Assembly (NCBI GenBank): GCA_949358305.1
Contig: OX442316.1
Coordinates: 2,232,001 to 2,296,000, forward strand
Direction: 5' to 3'
DNA: 64,000 bases
From: Strigamia acuminata
Taxonomy: Eukaryota; Arthropoda; Chilopoda; Geophilomorpha; Linotaeniidae
In this document: positions 1 through 10,900 of the stretch, piece after piece
Layout: every line of letters starts with the position of its first letter
Position numbering within the stretch: position 1 is the stretch's first letter
Notes under the pieces: model-generated
Database searches by the model: none
The model's input: only the letters and a program-made list of their open reading frames with translations
Told to the model about the DNA's origin: nothing
Position numbers and translations under genes: made by a program

Positions 1-130
1 GGTTGCTTAACTCCACCTAGTGTGATTTTTTGCAATTAGGGTGGCCATGTTGATCAAAAATCAAAACATTGAAGGTTTATTAATATTTTTTAAATTATAG
101 TTTTGTCATTTTCTTCACATTTGGAGGCAG

Positions 131-1071
131 TTTTGGAGTATTGATGGATGGAAACATAAGTTGGGGGTGATTTTTAAAGGTCCAGGTTGGGCTCCTGGCA
201 AACCAAGACTTGGATTGATGGAAGATATTCCAGATGTAATTTTTGTATTTAAGTTTTGGTATAGAAATTAATGAGCTGATTTATTATTTTTTTAATGTGG
301 TTAGGTTCATGCTCCGGTGGAGAAATATAATCCTCACTTACCGGTTTGGTTGCAAGTTTATTACGCTATTCATTTTCTGCTTCTGCTGGCAGTCTACCAC
401 GATTTTGCCGAAAAACATCAAGTAAGTCTACACTTTTCACCTTTGGATTTTCCTCTCAGCTAAACCTTGGTTTAGGGTGGTTAAACCACCCTGAGAATTC
501 ACTAATTCTCATTGGCTGGCTCAAAATAAATCAATTGTTAGCCGGAGCGCTCTAATGTGATCAGCGTCCTCTTTCGCGAGGAAACAGCAGTAATTTGCCC
601 ACTGACCAATGAGAATTAGTGGATTCTAAGGGTGGATTAGCAATTACAGGACCGAATTTGGACCTTTTAAGTGTAACTAAAAAATATTACTTTTCTTCGT
701 TTTCTACGTAGGTTGCGGGAATAGTGAGTTCCAGCTGTGTTGTACTTTTCATATTTTTTACTGTGTATGTTATAGCAGTTAATCAGGAAATGAGGTTAGT
801 TGAGCTTTATATTTGAGTTAATTAATTAATTATTAATTAGAAAAGATAGGAATTATTGTTTGTATTATTATTATTTTGTGGTTTTAGACCGACTGCATCG
901 AATTATGAAGTGTGTCGAGTGGCTGTTTGGTTTTTAGTTAATAAATGGATGGAAATATCTCTTCCTGAATTAATGAAAACGATTTGCCATTCGTATTTCA
1001 CGTTCTCGGCTGTCATGTGGATGCTTGTGTACGCTAATTCCATGACGCGAGTTTGGATTAAAACTGCTTGA
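131..1071 (+). CDS. AGMO: Alkylglycerol monooxygenase, C-terminal exons (partial)
   Basis: AGMO (TMEM195) is a membrane-bound, tetrahydrobiopterin-dependent, fatty-acid-hydroxylase-family enzyme of the ER that cleaves ether lipids. Four exons are visible: 131-235, 305-421, 712-794 and 888-1071, all bounded by AG/GT with phases that join. The first encodes VIFKGPGWAPGKPRLGL followed by an acidic IPD, close to the VIFKGPGW-PGKPRLGL-EEIP stretch of vertebrate AGMO. The next two encode hydrophobic membrane segments (LQVYYAIHFLLLLAVY; VVLFIFFTVYVIAV), as in the known C-terminal half. Translation stops at TGA 1069-1071. The catalytic histidine-box exons must lie left of the window, so activity cannot be judged. 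The first visible exon may extend slightly if 131 is not the true acceptor. Family identity is firm. Confidence 0.85.
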
Positions 1072-1997
1072 TATTAACAGTGCTGTATTGAAAACCAAAT
1101 AGAAATTAAAAATTATTATGTATTTTAACAAACAAAATGCATTTTTTAGGTTTAAATTACGATTATTTCTCGACGTAAACCCTTAGACATAAAAATAAAC
1201 TTTGTAGAAGAAAAATGCAGCTTTGGCCATAAAAATGCACTTTTTAGAAGAAAAATGCGTTTTCAAACTTAAATATGCTCTTTCAAGGCATAAAAATGCT
1301 CTTTCAAGGCATAAAAATGCTCTTTCAAGGCATAAAAATGCTCTTTCAAGGCATAAAAATGCTCTTTCAAGGCATAAAAATGCTCTTTCAAGGCATAAAA
1401 ATGCTCTTTCAAGGCATAAAAATGCTCTTTCAAGGCATAAAAATGCTCTTTCAAGGCATAAAAATGCTCTTTCAAGGCATAAAAATGCTCTTTCAAGGCA
1501 TAAAAATGCTCTTTCAAGGCATAAAAATGCTCTTTCAAGGTATAATAATGCTCTTCTAAGCTAAAATGCATAGAATGCACTTTTTTAAGCGTAAAATGCA
1601 CTTTTTACGTATGAAATGCAATTTTAAGTTTGAAAACACATGAAAATGCAATTTTTAAGTTTGAAAATACATAAAAATGCACTTTTATGCATGTAAATGC
1701 ATGTTTCATTTATGTTTTGTGCGTATACATGCACGTTGTAAGCATAAAACTCACTTTGTAGACGCATTACACCCTTTTTCTAATAAAACAAGGCCAACAA
1801 GCAATTGGGAAATGTATAATAAGTGCAATGTTTTTTAATCACCATATTTTCCACCGTCGATTACAGAAAACCTTGCAATTAATTTTGACGAAATCCACAT
1901 ACAAAACCTATTTGACTCAAAAGCGACAATTTAGACATCGATACAATACTATTTCCCCTCCATTAAGAAAAAAAATTGGATCAATCAATCAGTCGAA
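1072..1997. repeat. 21-bp minisatellite (1275-1557) in a degenerate ATAAAAATGCA array
   Basis: Between AGMO and the convergent gene at 1998 there is no supportable gene. From 1275 to 1557 a 21-bp unit containing CTTTCAAGGCATAAAAATG is repeated 13 times almost perfectly. The flanks (1130-1275 and 1557-1790) are decayed relatives sharing AAAATGCA with variable spacers. Because the unit is a multiple of three without stops, three frames stay open over the array (two forward, one reverse). These are compositional artefacts, not genes. Similar decayed AAAATGCA arrays recur near 12690-12910 and 15220-15630. Confidence 0.9.
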
Positions 1998-3471
1998 TCA
2001 ATCAATATTCACTAAACCCAATTCGGGCACCGCCACCAACGTCTTGGGGTTCCAATTCGACAAACTCGACAAATTCTCCGCTCTTTTCCTGCATTTCGCC
2101 TTTTCGCATCTCAGCTTCGGCTTCTCCTTGCCCTCCTCGTCCTCCCACATGGTGTCGCTCTCCTCCTCGTCGCCCTCGTCGCCGCTGTCGTCCTCGTCGC
2201 TCTCCTCGCCCGACTTGTCGATGCGCACGTTGCTGTGGCTCAGTTCGTCCAGCATGTGGTAATAATAGGGCAGGCCCACGATGAACGAGATCGCGATCAA
2301 CACGGGCACGACTGCGTCGCGGATGTGCTGCGAGGTCGTCGCGGACGGCGGGTTCATCAGGCAGTACACTTTGTCCGGGTGGCCACCATGGTGGGCGCAG
2401 TTTTCCGCCGATTCGCCGCCGGTTCCCTTTGGAGATGAAAAATTGTCCCATTCCTGGTTTTTATCAAATTTTTCTTTTTAATAAGTTTAAATTTTATTAT
2501 TTATTTATTTTTTTTAAAATATTTTTTAGAAATGGGTTTTTTTTTTGGGTGGAAAAGCGTGCGGATTGGTTCTACGGGAAATCGGACTCGGCCTGGCCGC
2601 ACTAGGTGGGGTGAGGTCGGTAGCGCCGAATGGCATTTCCCGCCAACTCAATTTCGACGGTTTTCGGACAAAATATTTAAAATTTTTAAAAGAAATTATA
2701 CGTTTTACTCAATACCATTTCGCTGAAATTGTTAGTTTTTAATTAATTTTTTTTTTTAAATAATCAAATCTACGGACAATCTCGTTCGGTCCTGCCGCAC
2801 TAAATACCATTTCCCGTCAACTCAATTTCGACGCTTTTCAAACCAAAATTTAATTTTTCTTTTTTTAAATAAAACCTTTTTCTCGGTCCAACCACTCTAA
2901 AATTATACATCAAACATCTAAACCGAAATTTAACAACAAAAATCACAAAAAAATCAAAACTACGGACCATCGCCTTCGGTCCGGCCGCACTAACCACGCC
3001 TTGCACGGCAGCATCGACCGCCACTTACCGTAGCGCAAGACGTGCAGTTGTAGACCAAATCTCGCGTCACATTGTAATCATTCCCGCTAGAAAACACGTA
3101 ATTGAACACAAACGCAATCGCTAACGGAGTCACTAATACGGTAAAAGCTATGAACAACTCGAAAAACTTTTCTTGAAATTTCTCACAACTATTTTTCTAG
3201 AAATAAAAAAAATAAAGAATTTTTAAAAAAAAAAAAAAAATTAGGCCTAACTCGTCGATAATAAATACATACCCAAGATTTAAGGAACAGAATCTCCTCG
3301 CGTAAACTGAAGATTTTCGCCTCCAATTCAAACTTGCTGAGCGAATGATCGAGTCTGTCGACTATCAGAAACTCCTCGTTGTCACCCGATGGATCTATTC
3401 CAAAATTTAAGCCTAAACGTTATAAACCAATTCCCTCGTTCGTTTTAACCAATTTCCGATTTCGTCGCCAT
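1998..3471 (-). CDS. Unrecognised two-transmembrane protein with acidic tail
   Basis: I do not recognise this gene. Four minus-strand exons join in phase: 3471-3450 (ATG, seven codons), 3394-3273, 3196-3029 and 2453-1998, giving about 255 aa. Order of features: an acidic N-terminus; a predicted helix (LSKFELEAKIFSLREEILFL, residues about 25-45); a first hydrophobic segment (FIAFTVLVTPLAIAFVF, about 60-78); a luminal-looking loop with NVT and NCT sequons and paired cysteines; a His/Cys stretch; a second hydrophobic segment (AVVPVLIAISFIVGLPYYY, about 150-170); then a long Asp/Glu-Ser acidic run and a short basic end. All splice sites are GT-AG. Intron 3 (2454-3028) holds degenerate copies of a roughly 60-bp unit around CCGCACTA. 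The gene is divergent from tafazzin, with about 250 bp between the two ATGs. Inference: a small ER/secretory membrane protein; function unknown. Confidence 0.7.
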
Positions 3472-3721
3472 TTTACCTGAATGATTAAATGCAGGTGTGG
3501 CCATTGCACATATTATTCAAAAACGGAGGATTGGTGGATTCCTCCCGGTCCCTGCACATTCAAAGATGGATCCGAAGATGGAATTTGGTCCTGTTGCTCA
3601 ATTTTGAATGCGCTTGCAACAGTGGGCGCGCGGCGCGTGCGCAGTGTGCTGCGCAGACGACGCAACAATGCAATTCCCGCATCTTTTCGGCCGAGAGGGA
3701 AGAAGACGAAAAAATCACAAA
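3472..3721. promoter_or_regulatory. Putative bidirectional promoter with NRF-1-like site
   Basis: This 250-bp interval separates the start codons of the two-TM gene (-) and tafazzin (+). It contains a CpG-rich patch at 3625-3662. There GGCGCGTGCGCA (3632-3643) matches 11 of 12 positions of the NRF-1/ewg palindrome YGCGCRTGCGCR. No TATA box is evident, which fits a housekeeping head-to-head promoter. Only sequence supports this. Confidence 0.5.
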
Positions 3722-6021
3722 ATGGACATTTGGAGTTATTTCTCCATCCCGATCCTTCCGGTGGACATGTCATGGCCGCTGCCCAACTTCAACCGGTCGC
3801 ACAGGCTGTGGACCGCGGGCAGCAGAGTGGTCATCCCGGCGGTGGGAGCGGTCACAACTATTTTTCTCAGCTAAACCTCCATTTTTCATTCATTTCGCTC
3901 AAAACCTCATTGTTTTCTTCTTCTTTTCCAAATAGATTGGACCAATACATTCAAGGTCCACAACCAGAGGGTTCTTTGGGACGCTTTGGACAACCGACCG
4001 GCGGATCAGTCATTGATCACTGTCAGCAATCATTATTCTTGTGGAGATTCGCCTCTGTTGTGCGGTAAAAAATTAAAATTACTCGCTTAATTCTCCAATA
4101 TTGCCCTTGAAATCGCGATAAATGAGTACTAGCGTTGATTGTCGCTGTAGGGATGGCAGACTTTCCCAGACATTTTTTCAACAGCCGGACCATGGGATGG
4201 AACTTGGGAGCACGTGATATTTGCTTCACGAATGAACTTCATTCCCTGTTCTTTAGTTTGGGCCGCACAGTACCAATCGTCAGAGGCAATGGTGTTTATC
4301 AGGTAAATTCTGCAGTGATTGTAAAGGGTGTCCCAAAAGTAACGCAAGATTTGAATTAGCCGCCATTTGTGCAGTAAATTGTTGGCGACCCTGAAACAAC
4401 AACGATTTGACAGTTGAAAGTTTAGGGTTTTATCTGCCGAAATTGGATTATATTAATGTGGCCAATATGTGGTTTCAACAAGACGGTGCCACATGCCATA
4501 TTGCCATACGACCATGGAAACAATTCAATTACTGCATGAGACATCACCGGTTTCCGTGATCAGAATTGGCCCCTTTTTCTTGCACCGTCTTGTTGAAACC
4601 ACATATTGGCCACATCAATATAATCCAATTTCGGCAGATAAAACCCTAAACTTTCAGCTGTCAAATCGTTGTTGTTTCAGGGTTGCCAACAATTTACAGC
4701 ACAAATGGCGGTTAATTCAAATCTTGCGTTATTTTTGGGACACCCTATATTAGTTTGATTTTGATTGCAACGTTCAAATTCTGTCCGCAGAAGGCGATGG
4801 ATTTTGTTTTGGACCGCTTGAACAAAGGCGACTGGTTGCACGTCTACCCAGAAGGCAAAGTGAACATGGCCAAAGAAATAATTCAGTTCAAATGGGGTAA
4901 GAAGTGCACGTCTTGGTTAGTATTTCCACGAGTTAATTATTGGTTTCTAAAGGTATCGGTCGACTTATTGCCGAATGTAAGGTTTGTCCTATTGTCATTC
5001 CCTTGTTCCATATGGGCATGGACGATATTTTGCCCAATGAGCCACCATATTACCCGCGGTTTAAGAAGGTATTATCATGAAACAAGGATAGATAACATGG
5101 ACACGTATCCGTGTGTTATTTCCTATTGGTTTGTTGTTTTCTGCGCTGATTGGATGCCAGCAATCACTTGTCTTGCATTGCTCGTTACCTGTTGTCATCC
5201 CAGAATACAGTGCGGCTGTGTGGCAAAACGCACTGAACATGTAGACTATACTTCCAGATCTCAGAGAGTACGAGATCTCGTCTCGGAACCTTCTGATCTC
5301 GTCTCTCGAAAACGGCCGAGATTCTGGAAGTACACATGTATACTCTGTCCATGTGTAACTTGGGCCTATTTCCGATTGGCTGAGCCTTTTCACTGGTGTA
5401 GTGATACTAAAAAATAGATCAAAACATCAGAATTGCTGGAGTTACTGGTAGAATTTTGTCCAGACAAAACAGCTAATAATAAATTTGAAAATTGTTTCGT
5501 TCCCTGGAAGAAGCAAGCAATGAACTAAATCATTATTTTATGACTTCAAGATACATTTTCTTAGAAAATACAAACAACATTACATCATTTCAATGATTAA
5601 AATCATCAAACAAATTTAAAAGCACTCTGAACTATTTTTCCTGGTGGCAGCACAGAGTGAGTTATGAGGCTCAGCCAACGGAAATAGGCCCAAGTTACAC
5701 ATGGACAGACTATAGACGCGTGTCTATGTTATCCTTGGTTCATGGTATTATCAAACAATAACTTGATTTCAATTGGTATTCAGAAAGTGACTGTTCTAAT
5801 TGGGAAGCCCATGATGCAGCTGGAAGAAACGATCAAGGAATTGCAGAGACTCAACAAGTCTGCTGTAATTATCCGAGCTTTCGGCCGGTCTTTCTGCAGT
5901 TTCTTAAAAGTTTTTGTCTGATTTTTAGAGAGAACTACGCAGCATACTGGCTCAGTTGATTCAAGAGGAAGTTTGGAAGCTCCATGACGAGGTCCAAGCC
6001 CTGCACTTTTCTAAAAACTAG
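3722..6021 (+). CDS. taz: Tafazzin, mitochondrial cardiolipin transacylase
   Basis: Tafazzin remodels cardiolipin acyl chains by phospholipid-lysophospholipid transacylation at mitochondrial membranes. Seven exons: 3722-3869, 3936-4064, 4151-4302, 4791-4896, 4953-5068, 5784-5864 and 5929-6021, about 274 aa (human 262-292). The acyltransferase HX4D motif is intact in [13 protein letters not shown]. Then come [31 protein letters not shown] (block III) and [15 protein letters not shown], all diagnostic of tafazzin. The chosen ATG follows an in-frame upstream extension and matches the short hydrophobic N-terminus of the family. All introns are GT-AG except the first, which has no GT donor. A GC donor at 3870-3871 gives the only in-phase join. 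Introns 3 and 5 host fold-back transposons, and the one in intron 5 sits at the 5' splice site. The gene shares a promoter region with the divergent two-TM gene. Confidence 0.93.
4324..4747. mobile_element. mariner-like fold-back element in tafazzin intron 3
   Basis: The ends AAGGGTGTCCCAAAAG and its near-complement TTTTTGGGACACCCTA are flanked by TA on both sides, as in Tc1/mariner insertions. The arms (about 4324-4490 and 4580-4747) are long inverted copies of about 95% identity, separated by roughly 90 bp. Each arm ends inside a stretch that translates as WFQQDGA, a phrase of mariner/IS630-type transposases. On the left the reading continues to TCHIA. The element is therefore a non-autonomous fold-back whose arms extend into former transposase coding sequence. 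Confidence 0.75.
5077..5743. mobile_element. Fold-back MITE at the tafazzin exon-5 donor, with a nested second MITE
   Basis: The termini ATGAAACAAGGATA and TATCCTTGGTTCAT are inverted. GGTATTATC occurs immediately on both sides (5068-5076 and 5744-5752), a 9-bp (or 8-bp) target-site duplication. The left copy contains the exon-5 splice donor, so the insertion duplicated the 5' splice site. A second inverted-repeat element (about 5339-5714, ends TATACTCTGTCCATG) is nested inside. A related end (TGTCCATGTTATCCTACG) occurs at about 20665-20690. Confidence 0.75.
5339..5714. mobile_element. Nested TATACTCT-family fold-back element
   Basis: Inverted arms run from about 5339-5390 and 5670-5714: TATACTCTGTCCATG, TAACTTGGGCCTATTTCC and GATTGGCTGAGCC on the left, complemented on the right. 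The inner motif CACTGGTGTAGTGAT follows. Elements with the same core but different outer arm sequence are at 9098-9497 and 59511-59871. It encodes no protein. Confidence 0.65.
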
Positions 6022-6743
6022 TCGAATCTCTTGCAACAATTTTTGCTTTTTTTAATTTCTATTTTTTGGAATCAATTTTTCTTTTGTTTTACTTAAATTT
6101 GTTTGTGGTTTTATATTAAAAATGAACAGAAACAGAAACAATTCCTCGTGTTTTCCTCTATTACTCTCAACACATTTTTATTTCAAAAATTAAAAAAAGA
6201 ATGTAGAAAAATAAGTGAAATAAAACATGAAATAAGAAATTAAACTAAAATTTACAATGAAAATTCCATCTATAATAAAAATATCTGAAGGAGAAAATAA
6301 TATCTAGCTTTGATTTGCACTTTTGGCATTTCCTGGGTGTATTTTCCTGCAATGTCTGCAGAAAGATGTAACGATAGACCCGAGTACTCAATCAGAAGGA
6401 AGACAAATGTTGCAGGAATTGCCAAAATTCATAGTAAAATAAACTATACTGTATTTCCGAAATTAAGAACTGCTGCTTAGCTGGCTTTTTTCTAAATAGT
6501 TGCTCTTTGTCGCCAAGACCAGTGTTTTAAATTCATTCTGCACACACATATTGAGTCAAAGTAAAAATGATTGCAACAATGAACATGAAACTAAAAGTAA
6601 AACTAAACTTGCTAATGTACAATCGTGTTCAAATAAACTGGACGTCCACTGTATGATGGTGACTGAAATTGTGAATAATTCTACTAGGTGAAACAAATAA
6701 AATTAAGCAAGCAATACCCGTTGTTCCTATTCAAGAGTGACTA
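6022..6743. other. Tafazzin 3' flank
   Basis: AT-rich sequence with AATAAA-type polyadenylation candidates near 6218 and no supportable gene. At 6617-6695 there is a fragment (GTGTTCAAATAAACTGG, then GAAATTGTGAATA) that recurs at 8592-8675 and looks like the end of a mariner-type element. Confidence 0.5.
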
Positions 6744-7630
6744 CAGTCGAAACTGTCTTTAACGAATCGCGATATAACGAATTATCGATATAACAAATAC
6801 CTAAAATGGCAGGTTTGGTTGGCTGGCCATAGAACACCATGTTAAAAAATTTCGATATAACAAATTCTCGTTACAACGAATCGATATTTCGATATTAGAG
6901 TTTGCAGGATGCATTTTTCCCTTATTTTGGTCCACGATACACTATTTTAGTGCCATATCGTTAAGCAAAAAGCCTTTAGTGTATCGTTTTCAACAGAATT
7001 GAGAACACTAAACTCTATTCCAAAAAGTATTTGAAATACTCCCATTGGTTGGGAGATTCATAACACCAGTATAAATGCATTGCGAGAAAACAGCAGGTAA
7101 AAATATGACATTTAGGGTCAACAAATCATTAAAATAAACAGCATCATATTCAATACACAACTAAACTAGAGACAAAATCTCCAAGTTGCTGGCAACAGTG
7201 ACGCACCAGGATTGGTTGACTCAGTCATGTGATCGTTGTCATCTGCAATGTGAATCTCCCAACCAATGGGAGTATTTCAAATACTTTTCGGAATAGAGTT
7301 TATATTGTTAGCTCCGCCCATTGCAAATGGCGATTATTTTGTTGCAGAAACGAACGTATTCGAATCACGACAGATTATGCACTTTGACGATCGAAGAGAC
7401 GTTTTCCGAGGTCGATCTTTAAGCGGAAACTCGAGTCAGGATTCGCCAAAGTGTGATCTGCTTTTAAATTCGAATGCGAGATCACCGGAAACCCATTGCC
7501 TAGATAAAAACGAATTTGACGGTCATAGTGTAGTGATACACGATTTTTATACCATATAGTCTTTAACTGTAAGGGAAAAATGCATCCCGCAAACTCTCTA
7601 TTTGCGATTCGTTATAAAGAGTTTCAACTG
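6744..7630. mobile_element. Three-level nest of fold-back elements
   Basis: The outermost layer starts CAGTCGAAACTG at 6744, ends CAGTTGAAAC-type at 7630 and is flanked by TA. It matches the intact 184-bp element at 39224-39407 in reverse orientation. It is split after about 150 bp by a second element (about 6897-7597) with inverted ends AGAGTTTGCAGGATGCATTT and its complement. Inside that sits a third (about 7019-7302) with 50-bp inverted ends starting TAAACTCTATTCC. No layer encodes a recognisable transposase. Confidence 0.7.
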
Positions 7631-7957
7631 TATTACAACAAACCACCGCTGTGGATGGCGACTACGATTCAAGGGCTGTTACCAGTCCTTGTTACCAGTG
7701 CTGGACTGCCCAGGCAAGATTCCGAGAGTTCCACAGTGGCCCGTTACGTCATGAACTTAATTTCCTTTTATCTTGGCCTGACCTATCCAGATTTCCCAAT
7801 AAAAATTTGTTCCCACGACACGAGACACGACCTTCAGTATACTGATTTGCCGGTACTAAATTTGTTCCCAGTCCAGCCCTGGCTGTTACTAATCAAGCGT
7901 GACTCTGAATCGCGGAAATACGGTGGACAAGTAGATAAGCTAATTTTTTGGAAGCAT

Positions 7958-10900
7958 CTAGCTTGCTTTGGAGAAAACAGGAACTGCCAGATCTTCGTGG
8001 TGCCGTAATCCGGCGTAAAAGTGTTCGTAACGGCTTCCCCAAATGAGAACGGTGAACCAAAATGAAAATATTGCACCCAAGCAGGCAACCACGCTGGACA
8101 CAACAAAGAAGAAATACAATAAAGTGTAGACTTCTTCACATCTCATCTGACCGTATGGAAAAAACCGATCGCCAACATTGGATTCTATCCTGCATAAACA
8201 CATTACACTTTCACCGCTGGTTTTGGTGGTACAGTCAGTATACGTGTTCATGGTAATCAAATGAGTTGCTTGAAAGGCTGCACTGCACAGACATAGGATG
8301 ACATTAATTGCCGACAACACAAAACTGATTGCCTGTGAAATAAAATCATTCTAAACTGTTTTGCCAAACACCCCACTGTTTACATACTTTCATGGTGAAA
8401 ACACCGCAGTTTCCGGGATATTCCCGATGACAGCAGGTAACAAAGATAAAACCAAATAATCCAGTCACACCTAACTGTAAGAATAAAACAGATATGTATG
8501 TTTATTTTAATGCACCCCAATTTGACTAAGTAGCTGTAAAGTCACAGAAAAAAAGACTGATTTTAGTTTTCGGGCATTCAAAACCACGTACAGTTGTGTT
8601 CAAAAAAACTGGACCCTCACTCTATGCTGGCAATTGAAATTGTGAGTAGTTTTGTGTTTTGCCACTAGGTGAAAGACCAGACATCAACAGGTGATCACAC
8701 TTGTTTTCACACTAGACGCAACGCAAGGAAAAATTAGTCAAACGCAACGCAGAGTCTGTTCACACTGTAGAGCACCTGAGAACAGAGCTGAAACAATTGA
8801 TGTTGTGTCTGACCAATGAAATCTTGAATTGAATCTAGTTCTAGAACTAGTTCCAGAATCCGAAAATGGCGGCCTGTTTGCATGAGCAAAGTCTCGTCAA
8901 CCAGACGTGAATCGACGAGAGTTGGAGTTCGTCTTGATTGGTTGGCCGCAGGAACTTTCATTGCGTTGCATCGCTGACTTCAACTTGGAGTTGAAGCAGG
9001 AATTGGCGTCAGAGTCAAGAATTTTTTTGACGCAAGCAGCTTGCGTTCCGTCAGTTTTCTTGCGTTGCGCCTTGTGTGAACACAAGTGTGAACCTATACT
9101 CTTGTTGAACTCAAAAAGGTCCCCAAATCCGATTGGTTGAGCCTCATTACTACTAACTCCAGACTGTATACTACCACTAGGAGAAGTAGTTGTGATTTTT
9201 ATTTATTTTTGTGATTGTTATGACCATTTAATTTAATATAATTTTGATTTTTCTTATTAAAAAATGTTATTTCCATTTATAAAAATGTAAAACTCATGTT
9301 TGTTCTGTTTATTGGTTGCTTTGTCTGGAAAGCATATAATTTTGAAATTTTGGCCGTTTCCTAGGCAATCGATTACAATGTCTGTACATTGTAATGCAAT
9401 TCTGGTGTTTGGGTCTATTTTTTTGGATCACTACACCAGTAAAATGGCTCGACCAATGGGATTTGTGGGCCTTTTTGAGTTCAACAAGAGTATAGCTTTA
9501 TACTTGTATGCAGACAAGGCTATACAAGTATTATCACCTGTTGATGTCTATACAACATTTTTGCTTCGTAATCATCTGTAAATACGATTTTAAACAGTTA
9601 GCAGAGCCGACGGGAGGTTTTGCGGCGTCTCGGAAAAAAGTTGTTAGTGGAACCCCAAAATATTTGCAGAAAAGAATTTTAATCAGATTGAATTTAAATA
9701 CACCTCTGAAGAAAAGATGTTTACTTACTGGTATCCCGGCCCACGTTGGTATGTCGCGGATTTTCAAATTTGGGGTTAGGAACTGCAAATAGAATCCAAT
9801 CCCGGTAAGGCCTATCCCGATCGCCAACTGCATGGAAACCAATATCCCAGCCAGTTTGCAGTTATGCATGATTGGCTGCCTGTTACCTAGAAGAAAAGAT
9901 AGAACTAGAAATTAATTTAAATTATGGCAATAACTCGTGTAGTGTTGGCGGCTCTACCAGAAGCTTCGCTTATAATCCGGCTTCTGCGCAGCCCGTGCCG
10001 AGTCGGCACATGGCGTCTTTTTTCTACTAGCACTCCCAGACTTTGTGGGACTGTGGTACTTAGTGCTGTTAGCTGGGAAAGGGATCCGGGTTTGGATGCT
10101 AGGACCAAACAAAAACATTTATCAATTAGTTCTACGCGGTTATTTATTTATTTATTTATTTATTTAAACGCACTCCAGGGAAAGTTAAGAGGTTTTTTTG
10201 TACATCAAGTGTAAATTTGTGGATGTGCCTGTGCAGGTGATGGCAATGATAAATGCACTTTGTGGCTGACAAGTGAGCAGACAAAGATAGTTGCTCTGAT
10301 TTCATACGGGAGCTCGTTCCAGTGGGTAGTACAACAATAGGGGAACAGGTGATAGTGGCGTTGGTTTCATTTTTTAAATTCGTCGAAAATCTTTGGAGTT
10401 TATCTAAAAGTTCTCAAAGCTACTCTCAAAGTTGATGAAAATTCCTGAACTTTAACTCAAATATCTCAAATTTATCTAAAATGTGTCAAATTAATTTTTA
10501 AATTCCTTAAATTCTTCTAAATCTCAAAAATTTATCAGATTTGTCAAAATCTCAAAAATTTATCAGATTTGTCAAAATCTCAAAAATTTATCCGATTTGT
10601 CAAAATCTCAAAAATTTATCAGATTTGTCAAAATCTCAAAAATTTATCAGATTTGTCAAAATCTCAAAAATTTATCAGATTTGTCAAAATCTCAAAAATT
10701 TATCAGATTTGTCAAAATCTCAAGAATTTCAAAGATTTAACAAAATATTCTCATAAATCAAAAGTTTCCAAGATTCAACAAAATCTTCTCATAATTGTCT
10801 AAATTGTCTAAAAATCGTAAAAATTGTCTAAAAATCGTGAAAATTGTCTAAAAATCAAGAAAATTGTCTAAAAATCGAGAAAATTGTCTAACTATCGTAA

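Noticed and set aside
1223-1601. Repeat-peptide ORFs over the 21-bp array
   Set aside because: Open in three frames on both strands only because the unit is a stop-free multiple of three.
4469-5417. 94- and 220-codon frames in tafazzin introns
   Set aside because: They run through the fold-back elements. The second includes tafazzin exons only by chance overlap, in mixed frames.
9917-10108. Possible tRNA-derived SINE (GC-rich patch with GGGATCCGGGTTTGGATGC)
   Set aside because: No A/B box pair with proper spacing and no cloverleaf could be drawn. A single copy was seen in the window.
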